A program made the translations under genes and the position numbers. A stretch of 61,896 nucleotides of DNA from Geobacter sp. (GTDB lineage Bacteria; Desulfobacterota; Desulfuromonadia; Geobacterales; Geobacteraceae), in NCBI GenBank assembly GCA_003490025.1, contig DNJC01000023.1:18897-80792 (forward strand), written 5' to 3'. Below, piece after piece: positions 17,056 through 26,082 of the stretch; the first letter of the stretch is position 1, and the number at the start of each line of letters is the position of its first letter. The notes beneath the pieces were generated by a model. That model had not been told where the DNA came from, ran no database searches, and worked only from the letters and a program-made list of their open reading frames with translations.

Positions 17056-17898
17056 ATGTTCGACAAAATCGCAGGTAGGGCCCTTGTTCCCGTAGGCTTG
17101 GTGGTGACCGGTTTCCTGGCCGTCTGTTTCGTGCTCCTCTACGCGGCGATCAAGCAGGTGGTGATCCGCGACTCGATCGGGCAGGCGAACAACCTGGCGG
17201 GGATCGTCCTCAAGTCCACCCGCTACGCCATGATGAAATCGGACAGCGACCTGAACCGGGCCATCATCCAGAACATCAGCGCGCAAAACGGCGTGCAGCA
17301 CGTCCGGATCTTCAACAAGAGGGGGGTGGTCGCCTTCTCCTCGAAGCCGGAAGAGGTGAACCGGCAGGTGGACAAGAAGGCGGAGGGGTGCATAGTCTGC
17401 CACGAGAAGCAGGCGCCGGTGACGACGCTTGGGAACATGCAGAAGGCGAGGACTTTTACCAACACCGCCGGCGACGAGGTCCTGGCCATAACGGCTCCGA
17501 TCTACAACGACCCCGAGTGCGCCAACGCCGCCTGTCACTTCCATCCCGCCACCCAGAAGGTGCTGGGGACTCTCGACATAGGGCTGTCACAGGAGGCGAC
17601 GCTCGCCGCGCTGGCATCGATACGGGTGCAGATGCTGATATTCTCCATACTGACTCTGGTGCTGACGATCGCCGGGGTGGTAACGCTTCTGAAGATGATC
17701 GTGCTGGTCCCGATGAGGAAACTGCAGGAGTACACAGAGAGAAGCGAGCGCAACGTCGACACTCTGCGCCCCACCGATCTCCCTTATGAGCTTGACAAGA
17801 TAGCCGAATCCTACTACTTTATTAGAATTAAATTAAACGAGATTGAACAACAGTCATTCAAGTCAGTCAAAGATGCCGGCGTTTGCACCAACAAGTAG
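17056..17898 (+). CDS. Haem-binding periplasmic sensor with HAMP but no output domain
   Basis: The product has 280 residues. TM1 (about 8-32) is followed by a periplasmic domain with one CXXCH (CIVCH) and one CX4CH (CANAACHFHP). TM2 lies near 195-215, then a HAMP-like stretch ending in coiled coil, and the protein stops. The histidine kinase at 27190 has the same periplasmic design but continues into HisKA and HATPase domains, so this one looks like a kinase cut after HAMP. Its last ~25 codons are markedly AT-rich. The ATG at 17056 follows GGGGGA at good spacing; the ATG at 17041 is an alternative. It may be a decoy or partner sensor, or a truncated gene. Confidence 0.7.
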   Translation: MFDKIAGRALVPVGLVVTGFLAVCFVLLYAAIKQVVIRDSIGQANNLAGIVLKSTRYAMMKSDSDLNRAIIQNISAQNGVQHVRIFNKRGVVAFSSKPEEVNRQVDKKAEGCIVCHEKQAPVTTLGNMQKARTFTNTAGDEVLAITAPIYNDPECANAACHFHPATQKVLGTLDIGLSQEATLAALASIRVQMLIFSILTLVLTIAGVVTLLKMIVLVPMRKLQEYTERSERNVDTLRPTDLPYELDKIAESYYFIRIKLNEIEQQSFKSVKDAGVCTNK

Positions 17899-17926
17899 CA
17901 ATAACCAGGGCTATGACAGAGTGATT

Positions 17927-18481
17927 ATGGAGCAGGCGGAGAAAAACAAGACAGGCGCCATCGGCGAGGCGGCGTCCACCCCGCAGGCGTCGCTGCGCCA
18001 GGGGCTTCTTGACGAGATAAAGCGTCTGAGGCGGTTTTCGAACCGGGGCCTTTGGGCGCTTTCTCTGTTTCTGATGGTGAGCACCCTCGCCTGGAGGGAT
18101 TTCTGGTTCCTCCCCGCTGCGCAGGTCATCACCGCCGCCCTCGGTGCTCCGCCGACGCCGCTGGTGACCAGCCTGGTGCTGGTCCTGTACACCTTCTCGG
18201 CCATCATCCTCAGCCTGTCGCGCATGATGTCGGGGTTAGACCACAAAAGCAGCTTCTGCCACGTCGGCTACCTGGCCGGGTTCTACCTCTTCTACTACTT
18301 CGCCGAGGCGCTGGCGGACAACTACTGGGCCGTCTTCGGCGCCGGCTTCACCGTCCTCTGCCTGGAAAGCTACCGCATCTGGACCTTCTGCAGCGAGCGG
18401 GTGACCAGGAAACTGGAGCAGCTCGCCTTCCTGGACCGGACCGGACGCCTCCCCCCCGAGGAGGAATCCCTCTACGACTGA
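17927..18481 (+). CDS. Membrane protein of unknown function beside the haem sensor
   Basis: This 184-residue protein has about four hydrophobic helices (around 45-60, 82-103, 115-132 and 137-155), a soluble charged N-terminus and a C-terminal amphipathic region (RTGRLPPEEE). The start is uncertain because no strong ribosome binding site is seen; the ATG at 17927 gives a sensible N-terminus, while the frame opens at 17843 inside the preceding gene. I recognise no family. It follows the haem sensor by 28 bases and is likely co-transcribed with it. Confidence 0.6.
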   Translation: MEQAEKNKTGAIGEAASTPQASLRQGLLDEIKRLRRFSNRGLWALSLFLMVSTLAWRDFWFLPAAQVITAALGAPPTPLVTSLVLVLYTFSAIILSLSRMMSGLDHKSSFCHVGYLAGFYLFYYFAEALADNYWAVFGAGFTVLCLESYRIWTFCSERVTRKLEQLAFLDRTGRLPPEEESLYD

Positions 18482-18495
18482 CGCCGCCGGGCGCC

Positions 18496-18732
18496 TCAGC
18501 TCTCCGGCGCCTGGTACTTCTCGTAGCTCGAACATGGCTGCCCGGTCTTCATCCGCGGCACGTCGAGGACCGTGTAGATGGTGCAGCGCCCCTTCAGGTA
18601 GAGCCTGCAGTCGTCGTAGCTGCAGACCACGTAGGCGCGGTCGTTGGGACCGACCAGCACCTGGTCCAGCGTGTCCGCGATGTCGCTGCTCTTGGCGGCC
18701 AGCGCAGCGATTTGTTCCGTTTTCTCGCTCAT
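18496..18732 (-). CDS. Small conserved-type cysteine protein
   Basis: This 78-residue protein has an N-terminal helical part (MSEKTEQIAALAAKSSDIAD) and four cysteines: a VVCSYDDC pair, GRC and GQPC. The spacing suggests a small metal site, but no named family is recognised. The ATG follows GGGGGATCC on the minus strand. It converges with the membrane-protein gene ending at 18481, and a terminator at 18764-18797 separates it from sfrA upstream, so it should have its own promoter in the short gap. Confidence 0.55.
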   Translation of the reverse strand: MSEKTEQIAALAAKSSDIADTLDQVLVGPNDRAYVVCSYDDCRLYLKGRCTIYTVLDVPRMKTGQPCSSYEKYQAPES

Positions 18733-18763
18733 GGATCCCCCCTGCGGTCATTTTCACGGAAAA

Positions 18764-18797
18764 AAAAGGCCCCTGGTGCTCGACCGGGGGCCTTTTC
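18764..18797. terminator. Bidirectional rho-independent terminator after sfrA
   Basis: AAAAGGCCCCTGGT pairs with ACCGGGGGCCTTTT across a 6-base loop, with A-runs on one side and T-runs on the other. It ends the minus-strand sfrB-sfrA transcript. Confidence 0.85.
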
Positions 18798-18821
18798 TCA
18801 TTTCAAGGTCCGGGAAGAGGG

Positions 18822-21302
18822 CTACCCCTTCTCGACCTTCACCTCCACCACGTTGCATCCCCCCTTGAGGAGTGCGTTGGCGTTCAACTCACGGAAGTGG
18901 GACGGTGCGAACAAAAGCCCGGGCTGCAGCTTGTCGCTGATCCTGGCCTTAGCGGCCATCGCGCCGTTTTCGGAAATCACCTTGACGCTCGCGCCTTCGG
19001 CGATGCCGAGCTGCGCGGCGTCTGAGGGGTGCAGCTCGACGAACCCCGCCGGCGACACCTCCAGGTTGGTCTCGGAGCGGGTGGTCGAGGTTCCGTTGTG
19101 GAACCCTACCGGGCCGACCAGGAGCTGGAAGCGGGGTTTCGCCGCTGCCGCCACCTTGGCCACCGGGGCCATGGCCGGCTCCCCCTTGGCCTTGGCCGCG
19201 GGCTTGCGGATCCCGTCGCGGGAGCCGTCGAACGCCTCGTACCCCTTGACGGCGCCCTTGATCTCCTGCATCACCTCGGCCGGCGTGAGGGCCAGGTCCT
19301 TCCCGGTGACCATGCCGAAGAGGTCGGCGATGATGGCCCAGTCCTCCCTGGCGTTACCGGGCGCGTTGACCGCCTTGAAGATCGGCTGGACCCTGTTGTC
19401 CGTAGAGGTGAAGGAGCCGCTCTTCTCGGCGGCCGCGGCGGCCGGGAAGACCACGTGGGCGAAGCCCAGGCTCTCCCCCTCGAAGACGTCCTGCACGATC
19501 AGGAGTTCGAGCTTTCCGAGCGCCTTCCTGATCCTCTGGTTCTCCGGGAAGGAGGCGAGGTCGCACCCCATGAGGTAGAGCGCCTTGATGGTCCCCTCTT
19601 CGATCCCCTCGACGATCCCGAAGAGATCCTTGCCGGCGGCGCCGGCCGCGTCGGGGGCGACCCCCATGTCGAGGAGGCCCACCGTGTTGTTCTTCGCGTC
19701 GATCGGGAAGAGCCCGCCGCCGTTTCCGGCGGCGGAGCCGGTCAGGATGGCGAGGTCGGCGAGCGCCGCGATCTTCGCGGCGGCGCCGCTGCTCCTCATC
19801 AGGTCCGCGCCGAAGACGATGGCGACACGGCTCTTGCCGGCAAGCTGCGCCGCTGCGCCCTTGACGGCCGCCTCGGTCACGCCGGCCTCCTCGCAGAGTT
19901 CGGCCATGGAGAGCTTCGCGAGCGCATCCCGCACCGCTTCGCCACCCGCGGGAACCGCCCCGCCAGCCTCGACTATCCCCTTCATCAGGGCGTAGATCAC
20001 CGGGAGTTCGGCGCCGGGGAGCTGCTTCAGGTGCACGTTGGAGAACTTCTTCAGCTTCACGTCGCGCATGTTCACCAGCACGAGCTTGGCGTCCCTCTTG
20101 GTGGCCGCCTTGATGACCCGGTACTCGGCGTTGGTCGCCTCGGCGTTCAGGTCGCAGCCAAAGACCAGGATCGCCTCGGCGTCTTCCAGGGCGTCGAGGC
20201 CGTCGCTCGCCCCGGTGAAGCCGAACCGGTGCAGCATCTGGGCCTGCGCCTGCGCGAAGCCAAGGCGCGCCTCGGAGTCGATGTTGCTGGTCCCGACCGC
20301 CTGGCGGAGGAACTTCTGGAACAGGTAGTTCTCCTCGTTGGTCACCCTGGGCGAGCCGAGGCCCGCCACCGCCTGGGCGCCGTCGCGGGAGACGATCTCC
20401 GCAAGCTTCGCGGCCGCGGCCGAGAGGGCGGAGTTCCAGTCGGTTTTCGCCAGGCCGCCGGCATCCTTTCTGAGCATCGGCTCGGAGAGCCTCTGCGCCG
20501 AGTCGAGGTACCTGTAGCCGAAGCGGCCGTTGATGCAGAGGTTGCCGTTGTTGAAGGTGTCGTCCTCGCTGGTGACCCGCTCCACGCGCCCGCCCTTGGC
20601 GTGGTACTCGATCTGGCAGCCGCTGCCGCAGAAGGCGCAGACGCTCGGCACCCGGTTGAAGGACCAGGGACGCCCCTTGAACTTGAACGGTTTGGAGATC
20701 AGGGCGCCGGTCGGGCAGGCGGCGACGCAGTTTCCGCAGAACTCGCAGTTGAGCGGCTTGCCGTCCACCGTGTCGATGATGGCCGCCTCACCCTTGTTCA
20801 CCACCTCGATGGCGTCGCACCCCACTATCTCGTGATCGACCTTGACGCACTTCTCGCAGAGGATGCAGCGGTTGGGGTCGCTTTCGATGAGCGGCCAGTC
20901 GAAGCGGATCGGCCGGCGCTCCAGGAGGGCGGAGTACTCCTGCTTGGTGGCGTTCAGGCCGTAGCAGGAATCCTGCAGGTCGCATTCGCCGCCGGCGTCG
21001 CAGACGGGACAGTCAAGCGGGTGGTTCACCAGCATGAGTTCCATGATCTTGCGGCGCGCCTCCTGCAGGGCCGGGGTGTCGGTGGCGACCTCGATCCCCT
21101 CCTTGACCGGGGTGTTGCAGGCGGTCATGGTACGCTCGACGCCGGCGACCTCCACCGCGCAGACGCGGCAGGCGCCGGTAGGCGAGACCTTCTGCAGCCA
21201 GCAGAGGGTCGGTATCTTGATGCCGACCGTGGCGGCGGCCTCCAGTATGGTGGTACCCTTTGCGACCTGAACACTCTTGCCATCGATGGTTAAGCTGACC
21301 AT
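18822..21302 (-). CDS. sfrA: Soluble Fe(III) reductase/NADPH oxidoreductase alpha subunit, NuoG-FdhA-like
   Basis: The protein has 826 residues, matching the ~87-kDa SfrA of Geobacter. Its N-terminal [2Fe-2S] domain has CWLQKVSPTGACRVC and a later ACNTP Cys. It then has the NuoG His-Cys cluster (NHPLDCPVCDAGGECDLQD), two [4Fe-4S] clusters (CILCEKC and CEFCGNC), a further CAFCGSGC cluster and a molybdopterin-oxidoreductase fold to about 690. It is a cytoplasmic electron-transfer subunit working with SfrB. The ATG follows CGAGG at 7-base spacing. It lies 51 bases downstream of sfrB in the same direction. In G. sulfurreducens the SfrAB enzyme is tied to NADPH balance during acetate metabolism. 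Confidence 0.9.
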   Translation of the reverse strand: MVSLTIDGKSVQVAKGTTILEAAATVGIKIPTLCWLQKVSPTGACRVCAVEVAGVERTMTACNTPVKEGIEVATDTPALQEARRKIMELMLVNHPLDCPVCDAGGECDLQDSCYGLNATKQEYSALLERRPIRFDWPLIESDPNRCILCEKCVKVDHEIVGCDAIEVVNKGEAAIIDTVDGKPLNCEFCGNCVAACPTGALISKPFKFKGRPWSFNRVPSVCAFCGSGCQIEYHAKGGRVERVTSEDDTFNNGNLCINGRFGYRYLDSAQRLSEPMLRKDAGGLAKTDWNSALSAAAAKLAEIVSRDGAQAVAGLGSPRVTNEENYLFQKFLRQAVGTSNIDSEARLGFAQAQAQMLHRFGFTGASDGLDALEDAEAILVFGCDLNAEATNAEYRVIKAATKRDAKLVLVNMRDVKLKKFSNVHLKQLPGAELPVIYALMKGIVEAGGAVPAGGEAVRDALAKLSMAELCEEAGVTEAAVKGAAAQLAGKSRVAIVFGADLMRSSGAAAKIAALADLAILTGSAAGNGGGLFPIDAKNNTVGLLDMGVAPDAAGAAGKDLFGIVEGIEEGTIKALYLMGCDLASFPENQRIRKALGKLELLIVQDVFEGESLGFAHVVFPAAAAAEKSGSFTSTDNRVQPIFKAVNAPGNAREDWAIIADLFGMVTGKDLALTPAEVMQEIKGAVKGYEAFDGSRDGIRKPAAKAKGEPAMAPVAKVAAAAKPRFQLLVGPVGFHNGTSTTRSETNLEVSPAGFVELHPSDAAQLGIAEGASVKVISENGAMAAKARISDKLQPGLLFAPSHFRELNANALLKGGCNVVEVKVEKG

Positions 21303-21353
21303 ATAAAAACCTCGGTGTATCGATTTATTGAATTGAATGGGTCTGCGCCGGTC

Positions 21354-23366
21354 CTAGACGGCGACCATGGCGACGCGGTAGCAGCGAAGGCATCTCTCCG
21401 CCTCCCGTACCGCCTGGCTGTTGGCGTAGCCGAGCTCCACCTCGCAGTAGTTCTTGAAGCTCGCCCTCTCCTTGCCGTGCACCTCCTTCTGGTGCTCGCG
21501 GCTGGCGGCGTCCAGCCACGGGACGTTCTCGTTCTTGTCGTAGACCCCGAAGTAGCTGAGGATGTCCTCCATCCGCTCGGAGTCGGTGAGCTCGATCCCC
21601 TTCCCTTCCAGGTAGCGGGCGATGACGTTGGCGGCCCGGTGCCCGGAGCCGACGCAGGCCACGACGGTGAGCGGGCCGATCTCGGCGTCGCCGCCGGCGA
21701 AGACGCCGTCGCAGTTGGTGATGAGCGTCCTGGAGAGTTCGTTCCCCATGCCGTCCTTGAGGGCCTTGCCGTCGTGCCCCGTGAGCGGGACGTACTTGGT
21801 GACGATGGTGCTCCACTTGGTGGTGTCGATACCGGCCTCGGCGGGGATGAAGGAGAGGTCCGCGTCCTGGCCGATGGCCGGGATGATGGTGTCGCACTCG
21901 ATGATGAACTCGGAGCCGGGTACCGGCTCGGGACGGCGGCGCCCGGAGGCGTCAGGCTCGCCCATCGCCATCTTGATCAGCTCGACCCCGGTGACCTCGT
22001 TCCGGTCGTTGGCGACCACGCGGGTCGGCAGGACCTGGAACTCGAAGCGCACCCCTTCCTCGTCCGCACCGTCGACCTCCCAGACGTCCGCCGGCATCTC
22101 CTTCCTGGAGCGGCGGTAGACCAGCACCGACTCCTCGGCCCCCTCGCGAAGCGCCACCCTGACGCAGTCGATGGCCGTGTTGCCGCCGCCGACCACGAAG
22201 ACCTTTTTCCCCATCCCGGTGGGAAGACCCAGGTAGACGTTGCGCAGGAAATCGATGCCGCCGGTCAGGAACCCCTGGTACCCCTTGTCCTCCCCCTCGA
22301 CCCCCATCGGCTTGGAGCGGTGGGCGCCGGGCGCCAGGAAGACGGCGTCGAACTTCTGCCGCAGCTCGTCCAGGGTCACGTCCTTGCCGACACGGGTGTT
22401 GTAGATGATCTCGACGCCGAGGTCGGAGATGATGTCGATGTCGCGCTGCAGGAGGTGGCGCGGCTGGCGGTAGGGGGGGATGCCGACCGCCACCATGCCG
22501 CCCCCAAGCGGGAGCGCCTCGTAGATGGTGACCGGGTAACCCTCAAGGGCCAGGTAGTACGCGGCGGCGAGACCCGCGGGACCCGCGCCGACCACGGCGA
22601 CCTTCTTCGACTTCCTCTCCTTGGGCACCATCGGGGGGAGGTGTCCGTGCTGCCATTCGTAGTCGGAGGCGCTGCGCTTCAGGACCATGATGTTGATCGA
22701 CTCGTCCACGTTCTTCCTGCGGCACGCCGTCTCGCACGGGTGCGGGCAGACCCTGCCGCATACCGACGGCAGCGGCATCGAGTCGCGGATGGTGGAGAGC
22801 GAGTCGCCGAAGCGGTAATCCTTCACCGCCTCGATGTACGCCGGGATGTCTATGTGCGCCGGGCACTTGTCCATGCAGGGGGCGGTGTACTTGTCGATGT
22901 AGCGGAACTCCGAGGAGAGGCTCTTCGCGCCGCGGATGTAGTTCAGGAACGCGTCGCGGAAGTGGGTCACCGCGTCGATGACCGGCACCGAGGAACTCGG
23001 GCAGAGCGTGCACTTGCAGTGCTTCAGCACCTCGCCCAGGTCGAGGATCGTGTCCAGGTCCTTTTCGCAGCCGCGCCCTTCGACGATGGAGAGGAGCGCG
23101 TCCATCATCACGCGCGTCCCCTTCTTGCCGGGGGTGCACTTGCCGCAGACGTACCTGGTCTGCACCCGCTTCATGTACTCGGCGACCATGGCCGGTATGT
23201 CCACATCCTTGTTGTACAGGATGATGCCGTCCCAGCCGATGAAGGCGGAAAGGGGACGCTCCCCGTCGTAGGTGGCGGGAAGCTTGAACCCCGCGCTCTG
23301 CGCCTCTCCCCCCTTGCGGTTATCGACTATGCTTCTGCCCCAGCTGGAAAAAACCACCTCTGCCAC
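21354..23366 (-). CDS. sfrB: Soluble Fe(III) reductase/NADPH oxidoreductase beta subunit
   Basis: The product has 670 residues. The N-terminal part resembles the end of NuoF, with a CGKCTPG [4Fe-4S] loop (about 98-150). Next is a GltD/dihydropyrimidine dehydrogenase-type Fe-S region (CMDKCPAHIDIPAY, CGRVCPHPCETAC). Then come the FAD-binding VVGAGPAGLAAAYYL and an NADP-binding VVGGGNTAIDCVR with the YRRSRKEMPA signature. This fusion is characteristic of SfrB, the NAD(P)H-oxidising subunit. The start is a GTG preceded by GGAGGCCTAA, and no ATG competes. It is the first gene of the sfrB-sfrA operon. Confidence 0.9.
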   Translation of the reverse strand: MAEVVFSSWGRSIVDNRKGGEAQSAGFKLPATYDGERPLSAFIGWDGIILYNKDVDIPAMVAEYMKRVQTRYVCGKCTPGKKGTRVMMDALLSIVEGRGCEKDLDTILDLGEVLKHCKCTLCPSSSVPVIDAVTHFRDAFLNYIRGAKSLSSEFRYIDKYTAPCMDKCPAHIDIPAYIEAVKDYRFGDSLSTIRDSMPLPSVCGRVCPHPCETACRRKNVDESINIMVLKRSASDYEWQHGHLPPMVPKERKSKKVAVVGAGPAGLAAAYYLALEGYPVTIYEALPLGGGMVAVGIPPYRQPRHLLQRDIDIISDLGVEIIYNTRVGKDVTLDELRQKFDAVFLAPGAHRSKPMGVEGEDKGYQGFLTGGIDFLRNVYLGLPTGMGKKVFVVGGGNTAIDCVRVALREGAEESVLVYRRSRKEMPADVWEVDGADEEGVRFEFQVLPTRVVANDRNEVTGVELIKMAMGEPDASGRRRPEPVPGSEFIIECDTIIPAIGQDADLSFIPAEAGIDTTKWSTIVTKYVPLTGHDGKALKDGMGNELSRTLITNCDGVFAGGDAEIGPLTVVACVGSGHRAANVIARYLEGKGIELTDSERMEDILSYFGVYDKNENVPWLDAASREHQKEVHGKERASFKNYCEVELGYANSQAVREAERCLRCYRVAMVAV

Positions 23367-23738
23367 TTAGGCCTCCGAAATAGCTGTAAAATTCGCCGTT
23401 TTATGGGCTAAATATTTACATTTATTAAGTAAATTATACGGGTCGAATTGTATACAGTATCCAGTTTTTACCACATCACACCGCTCTAATCAAGCGAAAA
23501 ATCAAGCGGATTATCGCGACTGTAGCGCCCCAAAAGCGCCGGCTCCGGCCCCGCGACGGCCGCGACCGCCTCCCCGTTACAATTAACTGTTGTTTTTGAC
23601 CGCGATCCGCCCTACCATCACGACGCCGGCGCTGGCACCGACCGCTTCTTATTAAATCTTTATTTTTTGACGGGAGCTGCCGATATGCTGTTTCTGTAGC
23701 GCCGATTATCACGCCACGCGCTGCTTTTGGAGGTTGTC
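23367..23738. promoter_or_regulatory. Divergent intergenic region between sfrB and the FapA-like gene
   Basis: No gene was seen. A perfect -10 hexamer TATAAT for sfrB lies on the minus strand at 23433-23438 without a good -35 box, suggesting activator dependence. The rest is AT-rich near sfrB. The palindrome TGTATACA at 23449-23456 lacks the 9-base spacer of the enhancer element found near 8.7 and 12.4 kb. Confidence 0.45.
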
Positions 23739-25367
23739 ATGCAGAGCGATCTTCTCGACGGGACCGGCCTGACGCTGGAACCGAGCCCCGACGGCAGTGG
23801 ACTCTCCGCCGTCTACGCCCCGGTCGCCGGCAGGCGGGATCTGAAAGCCCGGGAACTGCGCCAGGCGATCGAGGCGGCGGGTTACGGGGACCTCTTCATA
23901 TCCGAGGACGCGCTCGAACAGCTGCTGCAAAAGGTGGCCGTCACGCCGATCGGCTTCGCCGCGCGGGTCGGGGAGAGGCGCGACGCCACGCTCGCCGTGC
24001 ACGTCAGCGACGACATGATGGAAGCGACCATCACCATCCACCCCGCCTGCGGCGGGCGCCGCATCACGGCGGAGGAGGTGGAGAAGGCGCTTGCCGGGCA
24101 CGGCGTCGTCTGCGGCATGCTCCATGACGAGATCGGGAGCGCCGTGGAGGCGGGAGAGGCGTCAAGGCTCGTCGTCGCCTCCGGCACCCCGCCGGTTCCG
24201 GGCGAGGACACCCAGTTCATCAGCCTGGTCCCCGAGATGGCGGCCCCGGCGCCGCAACTCGCCGAGAACGACACGGCCGACTACCGCAACCTCGGGGACA
24301 TCGTCAGCGTGACGCTCGGGGACCCGCTCCTGCGCCGCAGCCGCCCCACCAGGGGAGCCCCCGGGGTGAACCTCCTCGGCGTCCAGCTCCCCACCACCGA
24401 CGGCGTCGAGATCCCCTTCGCCGACAACCTGACCGGCATCGCCTGCGACCTTGCCGACTGCGACCTCCTGATCGCCGCCATCTCCGGCCGCCCCGAGATC
24501 GTCCCCCGGGGGGTCGTCGTCGACCCGGTGTTCAAGGTGAAGAGGGTGGACCTCTCCACCGGCAACCTCCACTTCAGGGGGTCGCTGGAGATATCAGGCG
24601 ACGTGCTGGAGGGGATGGAGGTGACGGCCACCGAGAACATCGCGGTGGGAGGGATCGTCGAGGCGGCGAGGATCAAGGCGGGAGGCGACATCGTCGTGCA
24701 GGGAGGGGTGATCGGGCACAAGAGCGACCAGGGGAAGACCGAAAGAAAGGAGATGGCCCGGCTGGAGGCGGGGGGATCGGTCACGGTGCAGTTCGCCGAG
24801 AACGCCGTCATCGGAGCCGGCGGCGAGATCGTCGTGAAGGAACTCGCCATGCAGAGCGAACTCACCTCGGGAAGCAGCATCCAGGTCGGCGACAGGGGGG
24901 GGCGCAAAGGTCACATCATCGGCGGGGTCTGCCGCGCCGTGTCGCTGGTGCACGCCGTCGTCATCGGCTCGCACGCCGGGGTCCCGACCCAGATCGAGGT
25001 CGGGGTCGATCCGGCCCTGAACCGGAAGCTGGAAGCGGTGCTGGAAACGCTTGCCGAGAAGGGGCGTCTCATGGAGGAGCTGACCAAGACCCTTGCCTAC
25101 GTGAACGAGAACCCGGGGAGCATGGAGCCCGGGCTCTTGAACCTGAAGGGAAAGATCCACGCCAAGTACCAGGGGGAGATCGCCGAGCTGACCGGGGAGA
25201 AGAAGAGGCTGCAGAAAAGGATGGAGATCAACGCGCAGGCGAGGGTCGAGGTGGAAAGGGACGTTTTCCTGGGGGCGCAGATAAGGATCGGCTCCAGCGT
25301 GATGCCGGTCGAGGAAGACCTGACCAGCCCGACCTTCACGCTGGGCCAGGAGGGGGTCAGATACTGA
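23739..25367 (+). CDS. FapA-family (DUF342) protein
   Basis: This 542-residue protein belongs to the DUF342/FapA (flagellar assembly protein A) family. Its beta-helical core of glycine-rich turns (VTATENIAVGG, IKAGGDIVVQGGVIG, AENAVIGAGGEIVV) spans about 270-400, followed by a C-terminal coiled coil (about 420-500). The ATG at 23739 is chosen because GGAGG lies six bases upstream. In Vibrio a family member helps polar flagellar localisation; many deltaproteobacteria have several copies of unclear role. The protein has no signal peptide, so it is cytoplasmic. coaE follows after 49 bases. Confidence 0.85.
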   Translation: MQSDLLDGTGLTLEPSPDGSGLSAVYAPVAGRRDLKARELRQAIEAAGYGDLFISEDALEQLLQKVAVTPIGFAARVGERRDATLAVHVSDDMMEATITIHPACGGRRITAEEVEKALAGHGVVCGMLHDEIGSAVEAGEASRLVVASGTPPVPGEDTQFISLVPEMAAPAPQLAENDTADYRNLGDIVSVTLGDPLLRRSRPTRGAPGVNLLGVQLPTTDGVEIPFADNLTGIACDLADCDLLIAAISGRPEIVPRGVVVDPVFKVKRVDLSTGNLHFRGSLEISGDVLEGMEVTATENIAVGGIVEAARIKAGGDIVVQGGVIGHKSDQGKTERKEMARLEAGGSVTVQFAENAVIGAGGEIVVKELAMQSELTSGSSIQVGDRGGRKGHIIGGVCRAVSLVHAVVIGSHAGVPTQIEVGVDPALNRKLEAVLETLAEKGRLMEELTKTLAYVNENPGSMEPGLLNLKGKIHAKYQGEIAELTGEKKRLQKRMEINAQARVEVERDVFLGAQIRIGSSVMPVEEDLTSPTFTLGQEGVRY

Positions 25368-25416
25368 TGGATGCGGGTACGAAGAAAACCAGGCGGGACG
25401 CGCCGGGAGAGCTTTC

Positions 25417-26031
25417 ATGCGGATCATAGGGCTGACCGGCGGGATCGCCTCGGGGAAAAGCAGCGTGGCGGCGCTCCTGGAGCGGCTTGGGGCCGACGTG
25501 ATCGACGCGGACCAGTTGGCCCGGGAAGTGGTGCGGCCGGGCGAGGAGGCGCTGGCGCAGATAGCGGCCGCCTTCGGGACGGGGGTCCTGAACGGCGACG
25601 GGACCCTGAACCGGGCGGCGCTCGGGGAGGTCGTCTTCGCGGACCCCGAGGCGCGCCGGACCCTGGAGAGGATCACCCACCCGGCCATCCGGCGCCGGGC
25701 CGAGGAGAGGCTGGCCAGGCTCAGGGAGGGGGGGCGCAGGACCGCCTTCTACGTGGCGCCGCTTCTCTTCGAAGCCGGGATCGTCTCCAGGGTGCACGAG
25801 GTGTGGGTGGTCTACCTGGACCGGGAGACACAGCTCGCGCGGCTCATGGCGCGCGACGGGCTCTCCCGCGAGGCGGCGCTGGCGCGGATCGAGTCGCAGA
25901 TGCCGATGGAGGAAAAGAGACGGCTGGGGAGGATCGTGATAGACAACAGCGGGAGCCGCGACGAGCTGGAGGCGCAGGTGACGAGGCTCTGGCGCGAGGA
26001 GATCGACAGGGAGGGGGGGGAGCAGCGGTAG
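25417..26031 (+). CDS. coaE: Dephospho-CoA kinase
   Basis: CoaE phosphorylates the 3'-hydroxyl of dephospho-CoA, the last step of coenzyme A synthesis, in the cytoplasm. The 204-residue product is of normal length. It has the P-loop GLTGGIASGKSS (5-16), the family segment VIDADQLAREVV and the lid-region pattern RDGLSREAALARIESQM. The ATG at 25417 gives the canonical MRIIGLTGG start. It is downstream of the FapA-like gene and ends at a strong terminator. Confidence 0.95.
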   Translation: MRIIGLTGGIASGKSSVAALLERLGADVIDADQLAREVVRPGEEALAQIAAAFGTGVLNGDGTLNRAALGEVVFADPEARRTLERITHPAIRRRAEERLARLREGGRRTAFYVAPLLFEAGIVSRVHEVWVVYLDRETQLARLMARDGLSREAALARIESQMPMEEKRRLGRIVIDNSGSRDELEAQVTRLWREEIDREGGEQR

Positions 26032-26049
26032 CCTCCCTTCGGAGAAGAC

Positions 26050-26082
26050 GAGAAAGGCCCCGCCGAGGCGGGGCCTTTCTCG
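26050..26082. terminator. Bidirectional terminator between coaE and the IclR gene
   Basis: A 15-bp stem GAGAAAGGCCCCGCC/GGCGGGGCCTTTCTC with a very short loop lies between the convergent genes and has T-rich flanks in both directions. Confidence 0.8.

Noticed and set aside
19029..21293. Very long open frame (754 codons) opposite sfrA
   Set aside because: It is a GC-rich shadow frame; sfrA on the minus strand has intact Fe-S motifs and a ribosome binding site.
23449..23456. TGTATACA as another enhancer site
   Set aside because: The half-sites abut without the 9-base spacer seen in the four other copies, and no -24/-12 promoter lies nearby.
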